Shown in pieces: positions 5,100 to 11,375 of a stretch of 11,615 bases of DNA. The notes beneath the pieces were generated by a model that saw only the letters and a list, made by a program, of their open reading frames with translations, was not told the DNA's origin and made no database searches. The stretch spans positions 1 to 11,615 of the forward strand of contig JAESRD010000299.1 of assembly GCA_016764835.1 (NCBI GenBank), given 5' to 3'. Origin of the DNA: Paracoccaceae bacterium. GTDB lineage: Bacteria > Pseudomonadota > Alphaproteobacteria > Rhodobacterales > Rhodobacteraceae. Positions within the stretch are counted from its first letter, which is position 1. Every line of letters begins with the position of its first letter. The translations under genes and the position numbers were made by a program.

Positions 5100-6229
5100 T
5101 ATGCCTCTCCCGTGATCTTGCGCGTGCCAACGATCTCAAGCCCATAAGCTTCGAGCCCGACCATGCGCGGGATCGGCGAATTGGTCAGCAATTCGATTTT
5201 GTTGAGGCCCAACGACGACAAGATTTGCGCGCCAACACCGTATTGGCGCAGGGTCTGGGGCGATACTTCGGCGGTGCCGGTGATCTTCATGTTTACATCG
5301 CGCAGCAGCACCAGCGCGCCGCGCCCTTCGGCTGCGATTTGGGTCATTGAATTTCCAAAAGCATGGGTGCGGCTGGCGCGGCCCATGCCCGCGACATCAA
5401 GTAACGGGTCGAGCGTATGCATACGCACAAGCACCGGGTCGTCGCCGCTCACATCGCCTTTGATAAAAGCAATATGCTCAGCGCCGTGGATCTGGTCGGT
5501 ATAGATCCGCATGGTCCAGTCGCCGCCATATTCAGACGTAATCTGGGTCTCAGTGCGGACTTTGACCAAGTTATCATGCCGACGGCGATACGCGATCAGA
5601 TCGCTGATTGTGCCAATTTTGAGGTTATGCAGCTGGGCAAAGGCCACCAAGTCGGGCAGCCGCGCCATAGTGCCGTCATCATTCATGATCTCGCAGATCA
5701 CGCCCGATGGATTCAGCCCGGCCAGCCGAGAAATATCGACCGCCGCCTCGGTATGGCCAGCCCGAACCAGCACGCCGCCGTCACGCGCGCGCAACGGGAA
5801 CACATGGCCCGGCGTGGCAATGTCAGCCGCGCCCTTGGTGGCGTCTATCGCCACAGCCACGGTCAGGGCCCGGTCAGCGGCGGATATCCCGGTCGAGACC
5901 CCTTCGCGGGCCTCAATAGAGGTGGTGAAAGCAGTCTCATGACGCGACGAATTCTTTGTCGACATCAGCGGCAGGCCCAGCCCGTCAATCCGCTCGCTGG
6001 TCAGCGTCAGGCAGATCAGCCCGCGGCCATAGGTGGCCATGAAGTTTATCGCATCAGGCGTGGCCATTTGCGCCGGGATCACCAGATCACCTTCATTCTC
6101 GCGGTCTTCATGATCAACCAAGATGAACATGCGGCCATTGCGGGCGTCATCAATGATCTCTTCGATCGAAGAGACAGCGTCGGACCAGTCATGCTCAACC
6201 GGGCCGGGTTCCTCAAATGGCAGACTCAT
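5099..6229 (-). CDS. ribB: 3,4-dihydroxy-2-butanone 4-phosphate synthase with degenerate GTP cyclohydrolase II-like domain
   Basis: A 376-residue two-domain protein. Residues about 20-215 form RibB, which converts ribulose 5-phosphate to 3,4-dihydroxy-2-butanone 4-phosphate and formate. The acidic loop DHEDRENEGD (39-48), TPGHVFPLRA (139-148), the HTEAA stretch at 159-163 and Glu180 are all present. Residues about 235-376 resemble GTP cyclohydrolase II (RMHTLDPLLDV, LRQYGVGAQIL, LLTNSP), but the three zinc-binding cysteines are gone: there is no cysteine after residue 179, and GMGRASRTHAFGNSM stands in place of the usual CDCG stretch. The tail is therefore probably not a GTP cyclohydrolase, a form known in alphaproteobacteria as RibB or RibBX. 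ATG 6229 has GAGG 7 nt upstream. A separate ribA would be needed elsewhere. Confidence 0.95.
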   Translation of the reverse strand: MSLPFEEPGPVEHDWSDAVSSIEEIIDDARNGRMFILVDHEDRENEGDLVIPAQMATPDAINFMATYGRGLICLTLTSERIDGLGLPLMSTKNSSRHETAFTTSIEAREGVSTGISAADRALTVAVAIDATKGAADIATPGHVFPLRARDGGVLVRAGHTEAAVDISRLAGLNPSGVICEIMNDDGTMARLPDLVAFAQLHNLKIGTISDLIAYRRRHDNLVKVRTETQITSEYGGDWTMRIYTDQIHGAEHIAFIKGDVSGDDPVLVRMHTLDPLLDVAGMGRASRTHAFGNSMTQIAAEGRGALVLLRDVNMKITGTAEVSPQTLRQYGVGAQILSSLGLNKIELLTNSPIPRMVGLEAYGLEIVGTRKITGEA

Positions 6230-6245
6230 AGCGATCCCTCAGGGT

Positions 6246-6353
6246 TTAGGCAGCTGCAACATCAGCGCCCGTAAGGCCAGATAGACCCTCGCGCGACAAA
6301 GGAAAAGGGGCGGCAAGCTGCGAGGTGGCCAATTTGGCTACATTAATAGCCAT
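6246..6353 (-). CDS. Possible 35-residue small ORF in the rib operon
   Basis: An ATG-to-TAA frame filling the gap between the IGHN-motif gene (stop at 6366) and ribB (start at 6229). The peptide begins MAINVAKLATSQLAAPFPLS and ends in an Ala-rich GADVAAA. Its placement, 12 nt after one stop and 16 nt before the next start, fits an operon gene, and its composition is like real proteins here. Against it: no Shine-Dalgarno precedes the ATG, and the first codons form an inverted repeat (TGGCTA/TAGCCA, 6335-6352), which might instead be a regulatory or processing hairpin. It could also be a leader peptide for ribB. No family recognised. Confidence 0.3.
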   Translation of the reverse strand: MAINVAKLATSQLAAPFPLSREGLSGLTGADVAAA

Positions 6354-6365
6354 ATGGGCGTAGGG

Positions 6366-6971
6366 TCATGCAGGCGGTTGGGCAAAAAACTGATCGGCGC
6401 TCAAAAAGCCCGCCATCCGCCCGGCCTCGCTCCACAGCCGTTCTTCAGTGGTCTCGCCGATAATTATACAGCCGTCAGCAGGCAGACCGCGATCAGCCAT
6501 AACCGCGCGCAGCTGGGCCTGCATCTGCGGCCAGTTGGCCAGCGGGATTGGCCCGTCATAGGCCGCGTCTACTTCGCCAAGCTCGGCCACCAGCGCAGGC
6601 AGCAATGGCGGCCGGGTCAGCGCCACGCGGTCGGCTTCAGCAATGGCCGCCAAGCGCGCCGCCCGATCAGCCGGTAGCAGCATCGCCTTATGAACCCGCA
6701 GCGCATTGGTTGAGAACAAAAAGCCCACCAGATCGCGGCCAGTGCTGGCGCGAATACCGGCATAGGTTTTATAGGGCAGCCCCAGCTGCTTGGCCCGCGC
6801 AACCCGGCGGCGCACGACCTCTAGCGGCAGGGTTGGCAACAGCTCAGCCCGCGCCTTGCGCCAGGCAAAGCGCCGCCAGCTCTGCCCCGGCTCCATCGAT
6901 GGGCCAAAGTTGTGGCCGATCCCGGCCCGCGCATTAATGTCGATAACGGTCTGTGCATTTGCATCTGGCAT
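6366..6971 (-). CDS. Unknown IGHN-motif protein of the riboflavin operon
   Basis: A 201-residue protein, probably cytoplasmic, without signal peptide or membrane segment. Near the N-terminus it has DINARAGIGHNFGP (residues 11-24), a glycine-rich IGHNxGP motif seen in several alphaproteobacterial proteins. A basic helical stretch (WRKARAELLPTLPLEVVRRR) and LGLPYKTYAGIRASTGRDLV (64-82) follow; the C-terminus contains GCIIIGETTEERLWSEAGRM. I recognise it as a conserved hypothetical between ribE and ribB in this order but know no function. It starts 1 nt after the ribE stop (TGAGATG), so translation is coupled, and ATG 6971 is preferred over the longer open frame to 7019. Its constant place suggests a role tied to flavin synthesis, which is inference. 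Confidence 0.8.
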   Translation of the reverse strand: MPDANAQTVIDINARAGIGHNFGPSMEPGQSWRRFAWRKARAELLPTLPLEVVRRRVARAKQLGLPYKTYAGIRASTGRDLVGFLFSTNALRVHKAMLLPADRAARLAAIAEADRVALTRPPLLPALVAELGEVDAAYDGPIPLANWPQMQAQLRAVMADRGLPADGCIIIGETTEERLWSEAGRMAGFLSADQFFAQPPA

Positions 6972-6972
6972 C

Positions 6973-7575
6973 TCAGTCAAACTCCCGCAGCCGCGCCACA
7001 TAGCGCGCCATCGTATCAATCTCGCAATTCACCAGATCACCCACCTTAGCAGCGCCCCAGCTGGTCACGGTTTTGGTATGTGGGATCAGGTTTATACCAA
7101 ACCGACAGCCCTCAACCTCATTGACTGTCAGCGATGCGCCGTTAAGCGCCACCGAGCCTTTGGGGGCAATGAACTTGGCCAATGCTTCTGGCACTTCAAG
7201 CACAATCCGGGTTGAGCCACCCTCATCGCGGATCTCGATAATCTGGGCTGTACCATCAACATGACCCGACACAATATGCCCGCCCAGCTCGTCGCCCACC
7301 TTAAGCGCCCGCTCAAGGTTTACCCGGTGGCCAATAGGCCAGCCGTTTTCGCCAATATTGGTCATGGCCACAGTTTCGGCCGAGATATCAACGTCAAACC
7401 ACGGCGCGGGCGCAGCCCCCTTGGCCACCACAGTCAGGCAGACCCCGTCACACATGATAGAGGCGCCAATCGCGATCCCATCAGGATCATAACTGCACTC
7501 AATCCGCGCGCGGTAATCCGCTTCGCGGCTCACTTGTGTGACCCGCCCAATATCTGTGATTATTCCGGTAAACAT
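6973..7575 (-). CDS. ribE: Riboflavin synthase, alpha subunit
   Basis: A 200-residue enzyme that turns two molecules of 6,7-dimethyl-8-ribityllumazine into riboflavin and 5-amino-6-ribitylaminouracil. It has the two repeated lumazine-binding barrels: MFTGIITDIG at the start with MCDGVCLTVV at 41-50, then GHIVSGHVDG at 99-108 with GASLTVNEV at 146-154. IPHTKTVTSWG and VNCEIDTMARYVARL close the second barrel and the C-terminal helix. ATG 7575 is the family start, with AGGGG 6 nt upstream; the frame is open to 7629 but the extra part is not family-like. It heads the operon ribE-unknown-ribB-ribH-nusB. No FMN riboswitch is visible upstream, and ribD, often adjacent, is absent. Confidence 0.95.
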   Translation of the reverse strand: MFTGIITDIGRVTQVSREADYRARIECSYDPDGIAIGASIMCDGVCLTVVAKGAAPAPWFDVDISAETVAMTNIGENGWPIGHRVNLERALKVGDELGGHIVSGHVDGTAQIIEIRDEGGSTRIVLEVPEALAKFIAPKGSVALNGASLTVNEVEGCRFGINLIPHTKTVTSWGAAKVGDLVNCEIDTMARYVARLREFD

Positions 7576-7619
7576 TGCCGTCCCCTGCTTTGGTAACGTA
7601 GGTCTAGCGACCGGGGCAA

Positions 7620-7640
7620 AGCGGGGCAAGCCGCCCCGCT
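7620..7640 (-). terminator. Hairpin terminator of the EamA gene
   Basis: AGCGGGGC (7620-7627) and GCCCCGCT (7633-7640) form a perfect 8-bp GC stem with a 5-nt loop, 10 nt beyond the transporter stop. On the minus strand it is followed by only a short TTTG, so it may be a weak intrinsic terminator. It separates this gene from ribE downstream. Confidence 0.6.
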
Positions 7641-7650
7641 GAGCGCAGAG

Positions 7651-8556
7651 CTATTTTGCCCGTTTTGCCAGCCAGAGTGAGCCGAACCCAGACAGAATGA
7701 TAACGCTTATGCCGCATAGTGTCTGCAAATCTGGCCGGTCACCAAAGAACACATAGCCCGCGATCGTCGCTGCGATCAGCTGGCTATACATCAGCGGCGC
7801 GACAAGACTGCCCGGCAGGGTCCGATTAACCGTCACAATCAGGTAATTGCCCGCCGCCGAGCCTGCCGCACTGGCGATGACCAGAAAGGCAAGCCATGGC
7901 ACATTTCCCGCCTGCGCGGCCAATGTTGCGATCTGGCCAAGACTGCCAATAGCAAAAGGCGCCAGCAGAACCACACCGACAAGCAGCTGAGATATAAGTA
8001 AAAAACCGGGCCGGTAATGTGGCGCAAGCCAGCGCGTGGCAGTCAGATAGCAGCCATGCAAACAGCCCGCCAAGACCGCAAACACCATGCCAGAACCCAT
8101 GTCTAACCCTGGGCCCGCACCGGCACCAAAACCCGGGCGCACCACCAGTAGCACCCCGCCAAAACCCAATAAAAGTAACATTATGCGCGGCAAGGTCACC
8201 TTTTCATTGAGCAAAAGCGCCGATAGGGTGAAGGCAATAATCGGCCCGACAAAGAAGCCGCCAAAGACATTGGCCATAGCTTCGGTTTTGAGCGCCGTCA
8301 AAACCGAGCATATAGCGCCGGTGATCAACACCGCGCGCAACAACACCCGCCAGTTCAGCAGCATCGGTAGCTCGGCCAACCGCAGACGGCTCACCGGCAA
8401 GAGCAGCAAAGCCCCCAGCGCAAAACGCGTCCAGGCGATGAAGAACGGGCTAAAGCCGCGCGCCGTCAGCACCTTGGCCGCTGCGTCGCCCAATATGATA
8501 AAGCTCACCGCCGCAAAAACCACCAAGGCTGCGCGAAATAAAGAATGTTGGGACAA
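7651..8556 (-). CDS. EamA/DMT-superfamily transporter
   Basis: A 301-residue inner-membrane protein with about ten hydrophobic segments in two halves, the EamA (DMT) layout. The first half contains FIILGDAAAKVLTARGFSPF, typical of the family, then LTALKTEAMANVFGGFFVGP, a loop with LLNEKVTLPR before the next helix, and GVLLVVRPG. The second half ends FFGDRPDLQTLCGISVIILS. Substrates of this family (amino acids, metabolites, unknowns) cannot be told from sequence. The start is TTG at 8556: an in-frame TAA lies directly before it, so no earlier start is possible, and the N-terminus MSQHSLFRAAL fits relatives. No good Shine-Dalgarno is seen. It diverges from kpsS across a 201-nt gap. Confidence 0.9.
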   Translation of the reverse strand: MSQHSLFRAALVVFAAVSFIILGDAAAKVLTARGFSPFFIAWTRFALGALLLLPVSRLRLAELPMLLNWRVLLRAVLITGAICSVLTALKTEAMANVFGGFFVGPIIAFTLSALLLNEKVTLPRIMLLLLGFGGVLLVVRPGFGAGAGPGLDMGSGMVFAVLAGCLHGCYLTATRWLAPHYRPGFLLISQLLVGVVLLAPFAIGSLGQIATLAAQAGNVPWLAFLVIASAAGSAAGNYLIVTVNRTLPGSLVAPLMYSQLIAATIAGYVFFGDRPDLQTLCGISVIILSGFGSLWLAKRAK

Positions 8557-8589
8557 TTATTTGACTCTGATATTCGTGATAAGATGCGC

Positions 8590-8617
8590 AGATTAGGCGC
8601 TTTGCCTGCGAGCGCAA
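8590..8617 (-). promoter_or_regulatory. Candidate promoter of the EamA gene
   Basis: On the minus strand TTGCGC (8617-8612) and TAATCT (8595-8590) are separated by 16 nt, about 33 nt before the TTG start. A moderate sigma70 match found by eye. Confidence 0.35.
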
Positions 8618-8642
8618 GTGGCGTTAGCCGCACATATCACGG

Positions 8643-8657
8643 CCTAAATACTTTAGG
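8643..8657. repeat. Perfect 6-bp inverted repeat in the divergent intergenic region
   Basis: CCTAAA-tac-TTTAGG in the 201-nt gap between the divergent EamA and kpsS genes, upstream of both candidate promoters. It could be an operator shared by both directions. No known regulator is recognised from it. Confidence 0.5.
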
Positions 8658-8743
8658 TGACTTGCCACAATGCGGTGCGCCCCGGCATCCTATGCCTTTA
8701 TTCTCGCCCAATTATTGCCGTAACAAGCTATTAACTTCAGAGC

Positions 8744-8749
8744 TATACT
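8744..8749 (+). promoter_or_regulatory. Possible -10 box for kpsS
   Basis: TATACT ends 8 nt before the kpsS ATG. The best -35 is GTAACA at 8720-8725 with 18-nt spacing, a poor match. If used, the transcript would start almost at the ATG and be nearly leaderless, in keeping with the lack of a Shine-Dalgarno. Confidence 0.25.
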
Positions 8750-8757
8750 TCTTTGTG

Positions 8758-10068
8758 ATGAGTGGAACCGTGCCGCATACGAGCCTCAATTCAGCCGATC
8801 AACAGTTCCTGTTCCTTCAGGGGCCGCATGGGCCGTTCTTTCACCAGCTTGCTAAAATGCTGCGCAAAGCCGGGGCGCAGGTCTGGCGCGTTGGCTTTAA
8901 TGCCGGCGACAGAGCGTTCTGGTTTGGCGCCGAAGGCTACCTGCCCTATCAGGGCACACCAGAAGACTGGCCCGCCACTTTTGCCCAGCTCATCACCGAC
9001 CATAAGATCACAGACATCGTGCTTTATGGCGATACAAGACCAATTCATGCCTCAGCGATTGAGGCCGCGCGCGCCGCCGGTCTGCGCATACATGTCTTTG
9101 AAGAAGGCTATATGCGCCCGTGGTGGGTGACCTATGAGCGCGGCGGGGCCAACGGCCATTCGCGGCTGATGGATATGAGTGTCGATCAGATGTCCAAAGC
9201 GCTCGAAAATTCTGACCTCGACATTCAAGAACCGCCCTCACATTGGGGCGATATGCGCCACCATGTGCTATATGGCGCGCTCTACCATTGGTTCGTGTTG
9301 TTTCGTAACGGCGCCTATAAAAACTTTAAGCCGCACCGCACGCTGCCGCTTTGGGCTGAGACTACACTCTATACCAAACGGCTGTTGCTCATGCCGCTGC
9401 TGGCGCTTGACCGTATGGCCGCCACCGCGCGGATCAAATATGGCGGTTTCCCATATCACCTCGTGCTGATGCAGCTCGAACATGATTCCAGCTTTCAAGT
9501 GCATTCGCCTTTCGAGACTATGGCCGACTTCATGGCCGAAGTAGTTGAAGGCTTTGCCAAAGGGGCTGCGCGCCACCACCACCTCGTCTTCAAAGCCCAT
9601 CCGCTAGAGAATGGCCGCGCGCCCTATCGCCGCTTGCTTGATGAGCTGGCCACTAAGCATGATCTTGTCGGCCGCATCCACTACGTGCGCGGCGGTAAAC
9701 TGGCCCGGCTGTTGGACCATGCCCGCACCGCCGTGACCGTCAATTCCACAGCCGGGCAACAGGTGCTCTGGCGCGGCATTCCGCTCAAAGTGTTCGGCGA
9801 TGCTGTCTATGCCAAGCCCGAATTTGCCTCGCAGCAAGCGCTGCCAAATTTCTTTGCCCAGCCCGGCCGCCCCGATGGCCGCGCCTATAAAGATTATCGC
9901 CGCTATTTGCTGGAAACCAGCCAGATACCGGGCGGGTTTTATTCGGCCGGCGGCCGCAGACAACTGATGCGCCAAGTCGCCGATATGATGCTCTCAGACG
10001 AAGATCCCTATGATGCGCTCAGTAAAGGCCACATAGCACCGCGCCAGCCCTTGCGGATTGTCTCCTAA
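8758..10068 (+). CDS. kpsS: Capsule polysaccharide protein KpsS-type (Kdo transferase)
   Basis: A 436-residue cytoplasmic protein of the KpsS/RkpJ capsule family. In group-2 (ABC-transporter-dependent) capsules, KpsS adds the first Kdo to phosphatidylglycerol and KpsC extends the poly-Kdo linker. The N-terminus has FLFLQGPHGPFFHQLAKML, typical of the family, with VWRVGFNAGDRAFW next. The C-terminal half has LVFKAHPLENG (His281, Pro282), IHYVRGGKLARLLDHA and VNSTAGQQ (328-335), as in KpsC/KpsS glycosyltransferases. ATG 8758 is chosen because family similarity begins about 15 residues later; the frame is open to 8545, but that stretch is intergenic-like and AT-richer. No clear ribosome site. 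It is followed by an export lipoprotein gene and kpsC. Confidence 0.88.
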   Translation: MSGTVPHTSLNSADQQFLFLQGPHGPFFHQLAKMLRKAGAQVWRVGFNAGDRAFWFGAEGYLPYQGTPEDWPATFAQLITDHKITDIVLYGDTRPIHASAIEAARAAGLRIHVFEEGYMRPWWVTYERGGANGHSRLMDMSVDQMSKALENSDLDIQEPPSHWGDMRHHVLYGALYHWFVLFRNGAYKNFKPHRTLPLWAETTLYTKRLLLMPLLALDRMAATARIKYGGFPYHLVLMQLEHDSSFQVHSPFETMADFMAEVVEGFAKGAARHHHLVFKAHPLENGRAPYRRLLDELATKHDLVGRIHYVRGGKLARLLDHARTAVTVNSTAGQQVLWRGIPLKVFGDAVYAKPEFASQQALPNFFAQPGRPDGRAYKDYRRYLLETSQIPGGFYSAGGRRQLMRQVADMMLSDEDPYDALSKGHIAPRQPLRIVS

Positions 10069-10090
10069 ACACCACAACACCTAGCGCTCA

Positions 10091-10131
10091 GCCCCGCAAA
10101 AGCGGCAGCGGGGCAACACAAATGCCCCGCT
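10091..10131 (+). terminator. Three mutually complementary segments after kpsS; terminator or RNA switch
   Basis: GCCCCGC (10091-10097), GCGGGGC (10108-10114) and GCCCCGC (10124-10130) allow either a 1:2 or a 2:3 hairpin but not both. The 2:3 stem extends to 8 bp (AGCGGGGC/GCCCCGCT) with a 9-nt loop. No T-run follows. The arms are the same as in the hairpin at 7620-7640. It most simply ends kpsS transcription, but the exclusive pairing could serve attenuation before the export gene. Confidence 0.5.
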
Positions 10132-10217
10132 TCGCCCTGACGAGCCCCTGCCCGGCTAGTCATTCCCTCGAGATTCCGATACGTTACAAAAAAAATTGAG
10201 GCTAACAATAACAGGTC

Positions 10218-10223
10218 GAGGAG
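10218..10223 (+). promoter_or_regulatory. Ribosome binding site that decides the start of the export lipoprotein
   Basis: GAGGAG lies 8 nt before GTG 10232 but 14 nt before ATG 10238 in the same frame. The spacing favours the GTG. A run of eight A at 10188-10195 lies upstream and may belong to the promoter, for which I see no clear -35/-10 pair. Confidence 0.6.
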
Positions 10224-10231
10224 ACCGGGCA

Positions 10232-11371
10232 GTGACCATGAAACACTCGCGTTTTGCGCGGGCGATAGCCGCACTTGCGGCTCTCACCCTGCTGGCTACT
10301 TGCGGTTTGCCCCGCTCGGGGCCCAATAGAGACGAAATTTTCGCAGGCTCCGTTCTGCGTGAAGGCGACGCTTTTATTCTAACCGTTGATGACAGGGTAA
10401 ACCTGATCGCTGGTGTGACACCGGCGCTGGGCTTCTCGTCTGGCTTTACTCAAGCCGGGCTTGTCGGCTCTGACACGATCCAACCGGGCGATGTGCTTGG
10501 CCTGACAATCTGGGAGAACGTCGTTGACGGGCTCTTGGTCCCATCAGGGCAAAACGCCACCGTGCTTGAAGAAGTACAGGTTGACGGGTCGGGCTTTATC
10601 TTTGTGCCCTATGCTGGGCGCATTCGGGCCGCGGGCAACACACCAGAGGCTATTCGCCGGGTGATTGTGTCTAAGCTTGAAGAGCAGACCCCTGACCCGC
10701 AGGTGCAAGTCCGCCGTTTGGCAGGCGATGGCTCGACGATCTCGATCGTTGGGGCGATCACCAATCAAGGTGTCTACCCGATTGAACGCTCATCGCGGAC
10801 GCTGGCCTCAATGCTGGCCCGCGCTGGCGGTGTCAACATCCGCCCCGGAATCGCGCAAGTCACCGTTGTACGTGGCAGCCATAGCGGCACAATTTGGTTC
10901 GAAGACCTCTATGATCATCCCGGCCACGACATCGCCCTGCGCGCTGGCGACCGGATCTTTGTCGAGGCCGATGAGCGCAGCTTTACTGCCCTAGGTGCCA
11001 CAGGCAGCCAAGCGCTGGTACGCTTTGACAGCCAAGCCATTTCAGCCATTGAAGCTTTGGCCCAAGTTGGCGGGCTTTCAACCGTGGCCGCCGACCCAAC
11101 AGGCGTGTTTATCTTCCGCAATGAGCCGGCCGAGATTGCCCGCCAATTGGTCGGCCTACCGGACTTGGTCGGCACACAGCGTGTGGTCTATGTGCTCGAT
11201 CTGACCCGCCCCAACGGCATGTTCTTTGCCCGTGACTTCGCCATCCGCGACGGTGACACGGTCTATGTAACAGAAGCGCCATTCGTGCAGTTCAACAAGG
11301 TTATTGCCTCTGTCACCGGCACGCTCGGCGCGCTTGATACGGTTAGCACAGCGGCAGGCATTGGCGGTTAA
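10232..11371 (+). CDS. Outer-membrane polysaccharide export lipoprotein (Wza/KpsD type)
   Basis: A 379-residue exported protein of the polysaccharide export family, forming the outer-membrane exit for capsule. It has a basic start (MTMKHSRFAR), a hydrophobic core and a lipobox-like LLATC with Cys24. Thr before the Cys is less usual than Gly/Ala/Ser, but GLPRSGPN right after it matches relatives. The export domain starts about residue 80 (TIQPGDVLGLTIWEN) and runs to VQVRRLAGDG; two SLBB-like repeats follow (VGAITNQGVYPIERSSRTLA and LGATGSQALVRFDSQAISAI). GTG 10232 is preferred over ATG 10238 because of ribosome-site spacing. It lies between kpsS and kpsC. I leave the symbol open because Wza and KpsD types are hard to separate by eye. 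Confidence 0.9.
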   Translation: MTMKHSRFARAIAALAALTLLATCGLPRSGPNRDEIFAGSVLREGDAFILTVDDRVNLIAGVTPALGFSSGFTQAGLVGSDTIQPGDVLGLTIWENVVDGLLVPSGQNATVLEEVQVDGSGFIFVPYAGRIRAAGNTPEAIRRVIVSKLEEQTPDPQVQVRRLAGDGSTISIVGAITNQGVYPIERSSRTLASMLARAGGVNIRPGIAQVTVVRGSHSGTIWFEDLYDHPGHDIALRAGDRIFVEADERSFTALGATGSQALVRFDSQAISAIEALAQVGGLSTVAADPTGVFIFRNEPAEIARQLVGLPDLVGTQRVVYVLDLTRPNGMFFARDFAIRDGDTVYVTEAPFVQFNKVIASVTGTLGALDTVSTAAGIGG

Positions 11372-11375
11372 CCTC

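Noticed and set aside
6230..6365. FMN riboswitch before ribB
   Set aside because: The conserved RFN boxes are not recognisable, and the stretch is an internal operon gap with an open small frame.
8545..8757. Upstream extension of kpsS
   Set aside because: The frame is open but the peptide is not family-like and covers the divergent promoter region.
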